From Xenorhabdus budapestensis (lineage in GTDB: Bacteria > Pseudomonadota > Gammaproteobacteria > Enterobacterales > Enterobacteriaceae): a stretch of 64,000 bases of DNA. This document shows, piece after piece, positions 1-11,011 of this stretch (the first letter of the stretch is position 1; each line of letters opens with the position of its first letter). Under the pieces are notes generated by a model, which did no database searches, was not told where the DNA came from, and worked only from the letters and a program-made list of their open reading frames with translations. The translations under genes were made by a program, and so were the position numbers. The stretch is from positions 1-64,000 of the forward strand of contig NZ_NIBS01000017.1 of assembly GCF_002632465.1 (NCBI RefSeq). Reading direction: 5' to 3'.

Positions 1-99
1 TGGTCCCACCTGACCCCATGCCGAACTCAGCAGTGAAACGCCGTAGCGCCGATGGTAGTGTGGGGTCTCCCCATGTGAGAGTAGGGCACTGCCAGACAT
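1..99 (+). rRNA. rrf: 5S ribosomal RNA, 3' part
   Basis: The sequence matches the enterobacterial 5S rRNA from about its 22nd nucleotide to the 3' end. The conserved cctgaccccatgccgaac segment and a gccagacat end are visible. The 5' end and the rest of the rRNA operon lie left of the window. A strong terminator follows, so this is the end of an rrn operon. Confidence 0.95.
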
Positions 100-113
100 C
101 AATTCAGTCAGAG

Positions 114-141
114 AAGCCATCCGTCCCCGGATGGCTTTTTT
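114..141 (+). terminator. rrn operon terminator
   Basis: A perfect 10-bp stem (aagccatccg / cggatggctt) with a 4-nt loop is followed by a T run, 15 nt after the 5S rRNA. This is a typical Rho-independent terminator. Confidence 0.9.
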
Positions 142-182
142 GCGTTATGAGAATAGTTCATAAATATAATTATCAGACTACT

Positions 183-208
183 TATGCAGGTCATTCTTTT
201 TATGTAAA
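183..208 (+). repeat. 26-bp direct repeat, left copy
   Basis: Positions 183-208 are identical to 2533-2558. The left copy lies between the rrn terminator and the IS66 left inverted repeat. The pair brackets the IS66 remnant and the transporter gene, as would be expected from an insertion or duplication in the rrn-pyrG interval. Confidence 0.85.
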
Positions 209-294
209 TCGTAAGGCTCCGGTGATCTCACCTTGTTCCGTCCATTCGGCTCATGCACGCTACAGCTTCTTATCTTTTATTTGGAGCCCCAATC

Positions 295-572
295 ATGCGC
301 CGTAACCGATACACCCCGGAACAAAAACAGCAACATGTGACCCAATGGTGGCACAGTGGCCTGACCCGAAACAGTATTGTGAGCAGCACCAGCTGAACTT
401 TTCCTCTTTTCGGGACTGGATCGCCGACAGTAAAAAAATCCGCCGAGACCCCAACCCGAGTTTGTCAGCAGTGTTACCCGTTTCACTCCAGCCGGCCCAG
501 ACACACACAGTCACCCTGCAGACGCCCGACGGCTATGCCACATCTGCCCGCTGGCATTATTGCCGGAGGTGA
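295..572 (+). pseudogene. IS66 TnpA-like accessory protein, frameshifted
   Basis: Reading begins at ATG 295 with MRRNRYTPEQKQQHV, the usual N-terminus of IS66 OrfA (helix-turn-helix). A frameshift near 370 moves the match to the next frame (YCEQHQLNFSSFRDWI), which then runs to 572. The gene is broken and lies just inside the left inverted repeat, where tnpA is normally found. The end coordinate is approximate because the homology decays. Confidence 0.7.
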
Positions 573-689
573 TTCAGGTACTATTGAACCTGCGCTGGCA
601 GGAAGAGGAGGCATTTGTTTTTTCAACAAGGCCCGCTCCCGCCTCAAGGTGTTGCGCTGGGATCGCCGTGGTGTACTACGAGTTGCATC

Positions 690-1206
690 CTGGCCGCATG
701 CCCGGCGCAAGTTTTTTGACTATTACTAGGCCAGCCAAAGCCCGGTGGCAAAACAGGCGTTGGACGGTATTCGGGAACTGTATAAACTGGAGCGAAAAAT
801 CCGGCGGCGCCCCTCGGATAAACGGCGGCAGCGTTATGCACGTCCCTGGCTACAAACTTGTCAGGCCAAAACCGCGCCCAACTCGGGATGACACAAGGCG
901 ATAACCTATACGTTGAAACGCTGGGCGGCGCTGGTGTGCTATCTGGATGATGGCCGGGTCCCGATAGACAAAAACCGGGCGGAAAATGCGCTCCGGGGTG
1001 TGGCCGTGGGACGAAAAAACGGGCTGTTTGCGGGCTCATTAGCCGCAGGGCAGCGGGCCGCCATGGTGATGAGTTTGTTGGAAACGGCCAACGCGAATGG
1101 TCATGATCCCTGGGTCTGGTTGCGTGATGTCCTCCGCCGATTATCCACCTGGCCGAACAACCGGTTGAATGAACTCCTTCCCTGGTCTGAAAACCCGTTT
1201 AGCTAA
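690..1206 (+). pseudogene. IS66 TnpC transposase fragments
   Basis: Pieces of the IS66 DDE transposase remain. A PHARRKFFD motif occurs near 700-720. From 913 a readable C-terminal part contains the motif DKNRAENALRGVAVGRKN and the usual IS66 C-terminal ending. The catalytic N-terminal half is missing and at least two frame changes are present. It is a non-functional remnant inside the inverted repeats at 211-1258. Confidence 0.8.
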
Positions 1207-1437
1207 ATCCCACTTTGTGCTTATCTGGCAAAGCAAGGTGAGATCACCGGACGCTTACGCTGATGGCAGTGCTTTGTGGTTTTTATCTGTGGATGGTGGA
1301 TATATTTAACGTGATTAGAAACAAAATCACCGTCTGGAAGGCAGTTGAAATGGGGTAATGAGGAAAAATAGGAAGTAGATTATTTATGATGTAATCAATA
1401 AATCCTGTTATTTTCAACGAGATTTGTCAGCAGTCTG

Positions 1438-1460
1438 AAACCGCTTTTAAAGCGGTTTTC
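1438..1460 (-). terminator. Terminator of the BASS/ACR3-like gene
   Basis: The inverted repeat aaccgctttt/aaagcggttt overlaps the stop codon of the minus-strand transporter gene. The A/T tails on both sides could end transcription in either direction. Confidence 0.6.
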
Positions 1461-2436
1461 ACATTTTTTCCTGAGTAGTACGTTTACTGTTTTGCCCCAA
1501 TTTTGGTATCAACCGAATATAAATCAGTTCGCTGACAAGTTCGACCATGGTCTGCGTCACTATAACCGCAGGCAGTACTGGAACCGTGCCCGGAACCGCC
1601 AGAGCAAGAGGGAGAACAACCAGTGAATTGAGTGTAGCCGCGCTGAAAGCAACTGCTCTTCCAGACGGAGTATCAAGTTGGAAAAGACGAGCCACTGCCC
1701 AGCCGACAAAAGGTGCTGTGACAGCGAAAGCTGTATACATCGGTAGGATATGTCCTGCTGCTGCTTTTCCCAGTTGTGGAACCATTGCTGTCACTACAAT
1801 GAAAAGCACCAAGGCGGTGGCTGGCACAGGCAAGAATTTAAGTCTGTCTGACACCTGTTTCCCAGATTGACTGCGACCGGCCCAGAATTGGGTTAATGCC
1901 GCCAGGCACAGGGGAGCTGCAATCAGCCACATAAATGCATGGAGGAATGGCCCTGGACGGACAAGATCGACTGCGTGGCTACTGAGGAAAAACCTCAGAT
2001 AAATAGGTAGTAACAGAATCTGCATTATCAACAGAATCGGAGTTGACGCCAAGAGTAGCCGGGAATCAGCTTGGCCAAATTGAGAAAATGTCACAACATA
2101 ATCAATGCAGGGGGTAAGCAATACCAAAAGAACACCAGGAATGAGTATGGGGTCGGTAGGCAGAAATTGAATCAGTATCGCAACCAGTAACGGAACGGCT
2201 ACAAAATTGGTTAGGAGAAGAGGGATCAAAAAACGGACTCGGATAGCGGCCTGGCTGAGTTCAGTTACCGGCATTTGCAGGAAAGTGACAAAAAGCATCA
2301 GCGCCAGAGCCGGATTAATTGCCGTTTCGAGCTCGGATGTCCACGGTAACAGCCAAGCAGTAGCAGCCGCCATAACCACCACAGCAAAATAAATGATGAT
2401 CTGGTTATTTTCCAGGCGCTCTCTCATCATTTCCAT
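1459..2436 (-). CDS. BASS/ACR3-like membrane transporter (arsenic-resistance or bile-acid symporter type)
   Basis: This 325-aa protein is almost entirely hydrophobic, with about ten predicted membrane segments. It resembles the bacterial arsenic-resistance / bile acid:sodium symporter superfamily. Motifs include NPALALMLFVTFLQMP near residue 40, LLTPCIDYVVTFS near residue 105, and a C-terminal half with AVAFSAATLNSLVVLPLALA. It is expected in the inner membrane as a secondary transporter; the substrate (arsenite, organic anion or other) cannot be read from sequence. The start at 2436 is followed by two further in-frame ATGs within four codons. No arsR or arsC is adjacent, so an arsenic role is unsupported. 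The gene lies between the 26-bp direct repeats. Confidence 0.75.
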   Translation of the reverse strand: MEMMRERLENNQIIIYFAVVVMAAATAWLLPWTSELETAINPALALMLFVTFLQMPVTELSQAAIRVRFLIPLLLTNFVAVPLLVAILIQFLPTDPILIPGVLLVLLTPCIDYVVTFSQFGQADSRLLLASTPILLIMQILLLPIYLRFFLSSHAVDLVRPGPFLHAFMWLIAAPLCLAALTQFWAGRSQSGKQVSDRLKFLPVPATALVLFIVVTAMVPQLGKAAAGHILPMYTAFAVTAPFVGWAVARLFQLDTPSGRAVAFSAATLNSLVVLPLALAVPGTVPVLPAVIVTQTMVELVSELIYIRLIPKLGQNSKRTTQEKM

Positions 2437-2532
2437 GCTATGTTCTCTTTAATATTTTTCACTTCAGAAAATGAAGGATGATACGTGGCAGAAACTTTAT
2501 GTAAAGCATAAAGAGATTCGTTGTACACTCTA

Positions 2533-2558
2533 TATGCAGGTCATTCTTTTTATGTAAA
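2533..2558 (+). repeat. 26-bp direct repeat, right copy
   Basis: This is an exact second copy of 183-208. It runs straight into a terminator-like sequence upstream of pyrG. The 2.35-kb spacing to the left copy contains the IS66 remnant and one transporter gene. Confidence 0.85.
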
Positions 2559-2595
2559 AAGCCCGATTTTTCTTGAGATAGCTAGGCTTTTTTTG
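2557..2595 (+). terminator. Possible terminator upstream of pyrG
   Basis: Stem arms AAAAGCC and GGCTTTT with a loop of about 20 nt are followed by more T residues. The 2437-2743 gap otherwise holds only the repeat at 2533-2558 and the pyrG promoter. The long loop makes this call uncertain. Confidence 0.4.
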
Positions 2596-2658
2596 ACCTA
2601 TGTTGTGATTAGTTTTATTTTGAAATTGCTACAGTTGGATAGGTAAAAGAGATAGAGT

Positions 2659-2687
2659 TTGTAGCGCATTTAAGGTTAGGGTATACT
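2659..2687 (+). promoter_or_regulatory. Candidate pyrG promoter
   Basis: A -35-like TTGTAG and a -10-like TATACT (2682-2687) are separated by 17 bp and end 56 nt before the pyrG start. This is a sigma-70 type match by eye. Confidence 0.5.
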
Positions 2688-2728
2688 GCTTTCCCGTCCT
2701 GTTATATTCATCATCCTTTTAAACCTAA

Positions 2729-4375
<1,647 letters not shown>

Positions 4376-4423
4376 AATAAGATATGGGATGATTGATGGG
4401 GTTTCACTTGATCCTTTGAGTGA

Positions 4424-5767
<1,344 letters not shown>

Positions 5768-5810
5768 TCGCTGACTGGCTTCGATAAAAAATAAATATTA
5801 TTTATATTTT

Positions 5811-5840
5811 GGCGGAAGAGTAATACTCTTTCGCCTTTCT
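5811..5840 (+). terminator. eno terminator
   Basis: The hairpin ggcggaagag / ctctttcgcc (one G-U pair) with a 5-nt loop and T-rich tail lies 44 nt after eno. The remainder of the 5768-6141 gap is AT-rich and holds no reading frame that I can support. Confidence 0.8.
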
Positions 5841-6141
5841 TAAAAAGGTAATTTTAGCTATGTGCTTTTTTTCTTTATTGCATAATAGAGGATTATTTAA
5901 CCATTCGTAAAATAAGAAATGTGACATAACCTATTAAAATATGCTCTTTTTTTACTCCTTTGATTAATAATTAAGCAAATCTCGCGTGGCAGATCCCAAA
6001 ATCTCACACCTTGTATTTTATTTATCGTTCAGACTCCTTATTATTTCATATGTAATGTAATTCATTAACATTTAGAGCAATGATTCATCAATTATTATTT
6101 TTACATTACAGGGTTATGTTTCATTGTTGTATGGAGTCTTC

Positions 6142-7527
6142 ATGGATGCTTCAGAATCTTTAACCCCAGCGGTTGGGCCAATACCCTCAAGTAAAAGAGG
6201 CTTAATTATTCTCGCGCTGGATATCATTTTGCTAATTGCTTTGCTGAAGTTTTTGCCTTATAGCGAAAAAGCAAATGCCGGTTTGGCATTAATGGCATTT
6301 ATCGGGGTGTTATGGCTGACTGAAGCCATTCACGTCATTATTACTGCACTTTGTGTTCCAATTCTGGCGGTCGGAATGGGATTGATGAATACAGGTGACG
6401 CGCTGAAATCTTTTGCAAACCCGATTATCTTTTTGTTCTTTGGTGGCTTTGCACTGGCGACAGCACTACATATTCAAGGTCTGGATAGACTGATAGCTAA
6501 CCGTCTTCTGATGATTGCCCGCGGGCGTTTATCAGTGGCGGTCATGCTGATATTTGGTATCACGGCTCTACTTTCGATGTGGATCAGCAATACAGCGACC
6601 GCAGCGATGATGTTGCCACTGGTTCTGGGTATTCTGGCTAATCTGGATGTCCGTACTGAACGTAATACATTTGTTTTTGTGTTGCTGGGTGTGGCATATA
6701 GCGCCAGTATTGGTGGTTTGGGCACGTTGGTAGGTAGCCCACCCAATGCAATTGCAGCAGCACAGTTAGGTATGGATTTCATTACATGGATGAAGTACGG
6801 CGTACCAATGGTGATCATCCTGTTGCCAGTTATGGTAATGCTGATGTATATCATGTTGCGTCCGAATCTGAATCATAAATTTGATCTGGAACTGGAACAT
6901 CTGGAATGGAATAGTAAACGTGTTATCGCCATGTTTATTTTCCTGCTGGCTGTTGTGTGCTGGATTTTCAGTTCCTTCATCAGTGACGCTCTTGGCGGTA
7001 TCAAAGACTTAGATACTCTCATTGCTGTGAGTGCAGCTATTCTGATTGGCATTACTGGTATATCAACATGGTCACAGATCCAAAATAACACTGAATGGGG
7101 CGTGTTGATGCTGTTTGGTGGTGGTCTGACACTGAGCGCTGTTCTGAAAAACTCCGGTGCAAGTGAAGTTATGGCGAATGGCATGGCTGCAACATTTGGC
7201 TCAAGTTCGTGGTTTGTGATTATTGTTGCTATTGCTACATTCATTATCTTCCTGACCGAATTTACCAGTAATACAGCCAGTGCCGCGTTACTTGTGCCTA
7301 TTTTTGCCACAGTTGCAGAAGCTCTGGGAATGCCAGTTATCGTGTTGACCATGATTATCGGTATTGGTGCATCTTGTGCATTTATGCTACCTGTAGCCAC
7401 ACCACCGAATGCCATTGTTTATGGCACTGGCTATATCAAGCAGATTGAAATGGTGCGGGTGGGTCTTGTGCTGAACTTGGCATGTATTGCGATTATTTCT
7501 GTAATTGCCTGGTTCTTCTGGATGTAA
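6142..7527 (+). CDS. DASS-family (SLC13) sodium:anion symporter
   Basis: This inner-membrane symporter is of the divalent anion:sodium type that imports dicarboxylates, citrate or sulfate; the exact substrate is not evident. It has about 11-12 hydrophobic segments. Both halves carry the family's SNT motif: ISNTATAAMMLPL in the first half and TSNTASAALLVPI in the second. A conserved GGFALATALHIQGLD segment is also present. I chose ATG 6142 (461 aa) because GGAG sits six bases upstream; a TTG 18 nt earlier is possible but weaker. It stands alone with its own terminator and does not appear co-transcribed with eno. Confidence 0.85.
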   Translation: MDASESLTPAVGPIPSSKRGLIILALDIILLIALLKFLPYSEKANAGLALMAFIGVLWLTEAIHVIITALCVPILAVGMGLMNTGDALKSFANPIIFLFFGGFALATALHIQGLDRLIANRLLMIARGRLSVAVMLIFGITALLSMWISNTATAAMMLPLVLGILANLDVRTERNTFVFVLLGVAYSASIGGLGTLVGSPPNAIAAAQLGMDFITWMKYGVPMVIILLPVMVMLMYIMLRPNLNHKFDLELEHLEWNSKRVIAMFIFLLAVVCWIFSSFISDALGGIKDLDTLIAVSAAILIGITGISTWSQIQNNTEWGVLMLFGGGLTLSAVLKNSGASEVMANGMAATFGSSSWFVIIVAIATFIIFLTEFTSNTASAALLVPIFATVAEALGMPVIVLTMIIGIGASCAFMLPVATPPNAIVYGTGYIKQIEMVRVGLVLNLACIAIISVIAWFFWM

Positions 7528-7549
7528 TTTGTATCAATAAATAAATTAT

Positions 7550-7586
7550 AAATGAAATCGCTACCTAAAAGGTGACGATTTCATTT
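7550..7586 (+). terminator. Terminator after the DASS transporter
   Basis: The arms aaatgaaatcg..acc and ggt..cgatttcattt form a long hairpin 22 nt past the stop codon. Stem symmetry and the T-rich end support it. Confidence 0.7.
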
Positions 7587-7590
7587 CAGA

Positions 7591-7782
7591 CTAAGGGGCC
7601 ACTAATTCACGGATGAATTCAAAATCAATGGCTGCCTCTAATTTGCGAACCGGATGATTTTTAGGCACGAGTTCGTCAAGCGAGAGAGAAAAATCTGGGG
7701 AGGGGAAGTTCTTGACATAGTGGTAAGCTCCGTTTGGTGAACGGAACTTGATTAAAGCAAAGTGCCGGATAAAAAACCGCAC
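7591..7782 (-). pseudogene. Truncated IS1182-type transposase N-terminus
   Basis: The 63-aa reading frame contains LSLDELVPKNHPVRKLEAAI, the start of DUF772/IS1182-like DDE transposases, which are normally about 450 aa. It stops shortly after DFEFIRELVAP, where homology to the DASS downstream region begins. No inverted repeats or catalytic domain remain, so this is a scrap of an old insertion. Confidence 0.7.
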
Positions 7783-7798
7783 TTTGTCAATAACCGAA

Positions 7799-7827
7799 AA
7801 CCGCCCCCATATGTGGGCGGCTTGTTT
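7799..7827 (+). terminator. Isolated GC-rich hairpin
   Basis: A perfect inverted repeat ccgcccccat/atgtgggcgg at 7801-7820 is followed by cttgtttt. It resembles a Rho-independent terminator but no plus-strand gene directly precedes it, so it may be left from the IS insertion. Confidence 0.55.
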
Positions 7828-7927
7828 TACTACAGCAATATATTATGTAATGTTTTAATCACAGTAATGTTTGTAGTGATATTATTTTTTTATAACCAAA
7901 CTTATTTGATAAATAAAGCAGATTATT

Positions 7928-8164
7928 TTATTGATTCGTATTTAAATATTTAGGATAGAAAGCACTTCCCGAATGATAAGTGACTTTTCCTGAAGAAGTA
8001 TCTCGTTTTATAGAAATAAAAGAAGAATGACTCAGATGTTCTGGTATTTGATGCTTACTATCACTGGAATCGAGATTCAGAAGAGAAATAGTCACTCTGC
8101 GTTTAGATTTACTTAACTTATGAGACATGCCCAACAACCTTCTTGCAGCTCTATTACTAAACAT
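7928..8164 (-). CDS. Small basic protein of unknown function
   Basis: This 78-aa protein is rich in Ser, Lys, Arg and His (MFSNRAARRLLGMSHKL at the start, several KR and RR pairs). I do not recognise its family. The ATG at 8164 has a textbook AGGAG six bases upstream, which is the main reason to accept the gene. A TTG two codons further upstream (8170) is less likely. There is no signal peptide or membrane segment. It sits alone between an IS scrap and ybcJ, in an AT-rich setting. Confidence 0.55.
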   Translation of the reverse strand: MFSNRAARRLLGMSHKLSKSKRRVTISLLNLDSSDSKHQIPEHLSHSSFISIKRDTSSGKVTYHSGSAFYPKYLNTNQ

Positions 8165-8327
8165 AATCAACTCCTTTTCAGTTGTAAGTGAGTCTCTCAG
8201 TATAGCAACTTATTAGAAAACCAAAATATTGTCGGCATGATTATTTATTAAGATATCGTTAATATCACATATCTCTGTAGAGAAACCAGATTAATTTGTA
8301 TTAAAAAAATGAAATCTGTTTATAAAT

Positions 8328-8373
8328 AAAAAACTGCACCTTAAATGCGTAGAGAATATAAGGTACAGTTTTT
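8328..8373 (-). terminator. folD-ybcJ operon terminator
   Basis: Arms aaaaactgcacctta and taaggtacagttttt form a 15-bp stem with one mismatch about 40 nt beyond the ybcJ stop. A and T runs at both ends make it usable in both directions. Confidence 0.7.
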
Positions 8374-8408
8374 CCGAAGGATATTATCAGAGACTTAATG
8401 CTACTGAG

Positions 8409-8621
8409 CTACCCTTCAACACGCACAGACTCACCGTTAAAGGTAACAACTTTCCCAGAGACGATTTTGCAGCGTTTGCGGGTTTCCACCTGAGAATCAA
8501 CTTCTACTAAACCCTCTGCAATTACAGTCTTCGCAGCAGCACCACTTTCACACCACCCTTGAAACTTCAGCAGATCACACAGTTCTACATAAGGGTGACT
8601 ATCTAAATAAAAAATTTCCAT
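8409..8621 (-). CDS. ybcJ: S4-domain RNA-binding protein YbcJ
   Basis: This 70-aa protein consists of one S4-like RNA-binding domain. The pattern LCDLLKFQGWCESGAAAKTV then GLVEVDSQVETRKRCKI is the S4 alpha-L motif with its basic residues. YbcJ-type proteins are short cytosolic RNA-binding proteins of undefined role. Its start codon overlaps the folD stop by one base, so the two are translationally coupled, as in E. coli where ybcJ also follows folD. Confidence 0.9.
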   Translation of the reverse strand: MEIFYLDSHPYVELCDLLKFQGWCESGAAAKTVIAEGLVEVDSQVETRKRCKIVSGKVVTFNGESVRVEG

Positions 8622-9496
8622 CAGTATCCTTCAGTTGTATCTACATCATGGTATTCCTCACATGCCTGCAAGGTATTTTGAATTAATGTCGCAACTGTCA
8701 TCGGGCCGACACCACCCGGCACAGGAGAAATCCAACTTGCGCATTCAGATGCCTTATCGAAATCGACATCCCCAATGACTTTACCATTTTCCAGACGGTT
8801 GATGCCGACATCAACCACAATTGCCCCGGGTTTAATCCATTCACCAGGAATGAAGTTGGGTTTACCAACAGCCACGACTAATAAATCGGCCTGTTCAACA
8901 TGCTGGCGCAGATTCTTGGTAAAACGATGCGTTACTGTGGTGGTACAGCCTGCTAACAGTAATTCAAGGCTCATTGGACGCCCGACAATATTGGAAGCAC
9001 CAATGATAACGGCATTCAGCCCATAGGTATTGATATTACAGCGCTCCAGTAACGTCACAATACCTCGTGGAGTACAAGGGCGCAGCTTTGGTGCACGTTG
9101 ACACAATCGGCCGATATTGTAAGGGTGAAACCCATCAACATCTTTATCGGGATGAATACGTTCCAGTACTTTAACATTATCAATACCGGCAGGGAGGGGA
9201 AGTTGAACTAAGATACCGTCGATTTCTGTATCTTTGTTCAGGTTATCTATCAAAGTGAGTAATTCGGCTTCGCTGGTGGTGTCTGGTAAGTCATAAGAGC
9301 GGGAAGTAAAACCAACTTCCTCACAAGCGCGGCGTTTGCTCGCGACATAAATCTGGGAGGCGGGATTTTCTCCTACTAAAACGACGGCAAGTCCGGGGGC
9401 ACGTTTTCCAGTAGCAACACGCTGTCTGACTTTTTCTGCAACTTCTTTTCTGATTGTCTGCGCAATCGTTTTCCCATCAATAATTTTTGCTGGCAT
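8621..9496 (-). CDS. folD: Bifunctional methylene-THF dehydrogenase / methenyl-THF cyclohydrolase
   Basis: FolD interconverts 5,10-methylene-, methenyl- and 10-formyl-tetrahydrofolate in one-carbon metabolism, using NADP. The 291-aa length is normal (E. coli 288). The active-site segment [13 protein letters not shown] (Tyr and Lys), the [12 protein letters not shown] substrate loop and the cofactor-binding [10 protein letters not shown] are all visible. It is followed directly by ybcJ and transcribed away from argU, the same neighbourhood as in E. coli (folD-argU). Confidence 0.97.
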   Translation of the reverse strand: MPAKIIDGKTIAQTIRKEVAEKVRQRVATGKRAPGLAVVLVGENPASQIYVASKRRACEEVGFTSRSYDLPDTTSEAELLTLIDNLNKDTEIDGILVQLPLPAGIDNVKVLERIHPDKDVDGFHPYNIGRLCQRAPKLRPCTPRGIVTLLERCNINTYGLNAVIIGASNIVGRPMSLELLLAGCTTTVTHRFTKNLRQHVEQADLLVVAVGKPNFIPGEWIKPGAIVVDVGINRLENGKVIGDVDFDKASECASWISPVPGGVGPMTVATLIQNTLQACEEYHDVDTTEGY

Positions 9497-9609
9497 ATAT
9501 TTAAGATTCCATCATCGGGTATAGGAACAGGAGCTATTTTGTCAGAACATGAACCGCCTGTCAGTTATTAATAATTAATCATAAAATGAGCATATGAGCT
9601 AAAAGGTCA

Positions 9610-9637
9610 TTGACTCAAGCCATTATGCCCGTATAAT
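9610..9637 (+). promoter_or_regulatory. argU promoter
   Basis: TTGACT (9610-9615) and a perfect TATAAT (9632-9637) are 16 bp apart and lie 41 nt before the tRNA. A GC-rich stretch follows the -10 box, as is common in stringently controlled tRNA promoters. Confidence 0.85.
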
Positions 9638-9678
9638 CCACCCCTGCATTAATTGTGCTTCTTATTTCACATCCCAAT

Positions 9679-9755
9679 GCGCCCTTAGCTCAGCTGGATA
9701 GAGCAACGGCCTTCTAAGCCGTAGGTCACAGGTTCGAATCCTGTAGGGCGTACCA
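9679..9755 (+). tRNA. argU: tRNA-Arg (anticodon TCT)
   Basis: The 77-nt gene has a 7-bp acceptor stem (gcgccct/agggcgt with one G-U pair), the D-arm agctcagctgga, the anticodon loop cttctaa with TCT, and the T-arm ggttcgaatcc. CCA is encoded. It reads rare AGA codons. argU is a known prophage integration site (DLP12 in E. coli), and prophage genes begin immediately downstream here. Confidence 0.97.
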
Positions 9756-9828
9756 TAAAATCAATAAGTTACGATAAAAAATGAAAAACCCGCCATAACA
9801 ACGGGTCAGGTAATGGGTCAAGTTATCG

Positions 9829-10008
9829 CTACTTCTTCTCTCTCACCCAAGCCTCATAGACCTCTTCAGGCCATCCTAGAAATGTTCCACCAGCAGTTTT
9901 ATCTGGTTTAGGAAACTCATTTCTTTTTGCATACATTCTCCAAAGGGTTGTTTTGCTTTTTCCTGTGAGTCGTTGCATCTCTTCACGCTTAATGTATCTT
10001 ATCGCCAT
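9829..10008 (-). CDS. AlpA-family phage transcriptional regulator
   Basis: This is a short winged-helix DNA-binding protein (59 aa) of the AlpA type, which activates integrase or excision genes in P4-like elements. The pattern IKREEMQRLTGKSKTTLWRMYAKRNEFPKP is characteristic. I chose ATG 10008 because GGGAGG lies six bases upstream; an upstream ATG would add 11 residues. It is the only gene near attL. The integrase expected between it and argU is absent. Confidence 0.85.
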   Translation of the reverse strand: MAIRYIKREEMQRLTGKSKTTLWRMYAKRNEFPKPDKTAGGTFLGWPEEVYEAWVREKK

Positions 10009-10041
10009 GACTTGCCTCCCTCTCTGATAGCCATTTCTCAA

Positions 10042-10336
10042 AACTCCCTTGCTTGTGCTCGGGCTATCTGTAGTAACAGCAGGGCGTATCTCTTGTTGTT
10101 TTGATTACTGATATGCATTGCTCAGTGTTTTGTTTGTTCCCAATGTGACGATGTAAGATGATATTTTTTCTGGCTCCATTTGAGCCATTTTATTTGCAGT
10201 TTCCATATAACAGACTTCTTTCGTGTTCTCTTCTTGTACGTAACCATTCTGAATTTAGAGTGAAACATTCCCCAGCGCAGGCGCTGTCATTCAGTTTTAA
10301 TATTGATTGAAATTTATAGATTGTATTTATAGTCGT
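10042..10336. other. No gene seen
   Basis: This 295-bp AT-rich stretch between AlpA and the leftward gene contains no open frame with a convincing start or any clear hairpin. Confidence 0.5.
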
Positions 10337-10735
10337 TTATTGTGTGGCTATTTTTATTACTGGCCGTGTTTTCTTGTCTGCTTTAATCAGAGGAATGATA
10401 TCAATTAAATGCATATATCGTCCTCTCCGCTTATAGAGTGCATAACCGTAATCGACAATCAGTTCTAAATTATAGCAAGGAACAGGCTCTGTATGTTTTG
10501 GGCTGACTCGATACGTTGTTAAGATATGATGTTTAAATTCATCTTTATTTTGTATATCCATGCCGTGATTCTGGGTTTTGCCCTGATGATATTGATCTGC
10601 CAAAAAGGTGATATGTGTTGTTCCTGTATGCAGGCTGTTTGTTTGTGCGATATTGGCAACAATACCATTAATGGTGATAGCATTTTTTTGTTTTGTTGCC
10701 GGTTTCTTGATGATGGCAGAAATGAAGGTACGCAT
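10337..10735 (-). CDS. Leftward early prophage protein, unknown function
   Basis: This 132-aa protein is not one I recognise. It has a basic N-terminus (RTFISAIIKKPATKQKN) and no membrane segment. The ATG at 10735 has GAGAGGATTT just upstream. An overlapping plus-strand frame (10526-10750) is Cys- and Phe-rich and looks like a shadow. The gene lies on the far side of cI, transcribed leftwards, with AGTGAT/ATCACT operator-like sites in front, which is the position of the lambda pL operon. It may therefore be an early gene under cI control. Confidence 0.55.
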   Translation of the reverse strand: MRTFISAIIKKPATKQKNAITINGIVANIAQTNSLHTGTTHITFLADQYHQGKTQNHGMDIQNKDEFKHHILTTYRVSPKHTEPVPCYNLELIVDYGYALYKRRGRYMHLIDIIPLIKADKKTRPVIKIATQ

Positions 10736-10757
10736 AAATCCTCTCGCTGACTATGGT

Positions 10758-10843
10758 AGTGATTATTCCTATCACTTTGATGTGGCTAACATTATCACTT
10801 AAATTTCATCAAATCCATACCTATAGTGATATATATCAAATTT
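10758..10843. promoter_or_regulatory. Leftward operator region (OL-like)
   Basis: A 19-bp imperfect palindrome AGTGATTATTCCTATCACT occupies 10758-10776. Further half-sites occur at 10794 (ATCACT) and 10825 (AGTGAT). The same hexamer occurs three times between cI and cro, so these are likely repressor operators controlling the leftward gene. Confidence 0.6.
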
Positions 10844-11011
10844 TTTAATTATCTTATTGATATCAAATAGTTTTAATTTGATATTATTTGAATGATTTTG
10901 GATCTTGAGGGTGATAATAATTTCAATGAAACTAAAGATACTGCATTAAAAACAGTATCTTGTCGCAAATAGAGGCAGGGTTTGGCGGTGTTTAGAGCAG
11001 GGAGAGGAATG

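Larger units (their letters stand above)
211..1258 (+). mobile_element. Decayed IS66-family element
   Basis: Terminal inverted repeats of 25 bp with two mismatches are visible at 211-235 and 1234-1258 (core ctccggtgatctcacc). Inside are scattered IS66 TnpA, TnpB-like and TnpC fragments in several frames. An intact IS66 is about 2.5 kb and this is 1.05 kb, so internal DNA is lost and the element cannot transpose by itself. I see no 8-bp target duplication at the ends. Confidence 0.85.

Noticed and set aside
1459-2436. Assignment of the transporter as an arsenite exporter in an ars operon
   Set aside because: No arsR, arsC or arsH is adjacent and the fold is shared by bile-acid symporters, so the substrate cannot be stated.
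6873-7415. Minus-strand 180-aa frame inside the DASS transporter
   Set aside because: Opposite strand of a membrane protein gene; arises from codon bias.
10526-10750. Plus-strand 74-aa Cys/Phe-rich frame opposite the leftward prophage gene
   Set aside because: The minus-strand gene has a better ribosome binding site and fits the operator layout; the plus frame would cross the operator region.
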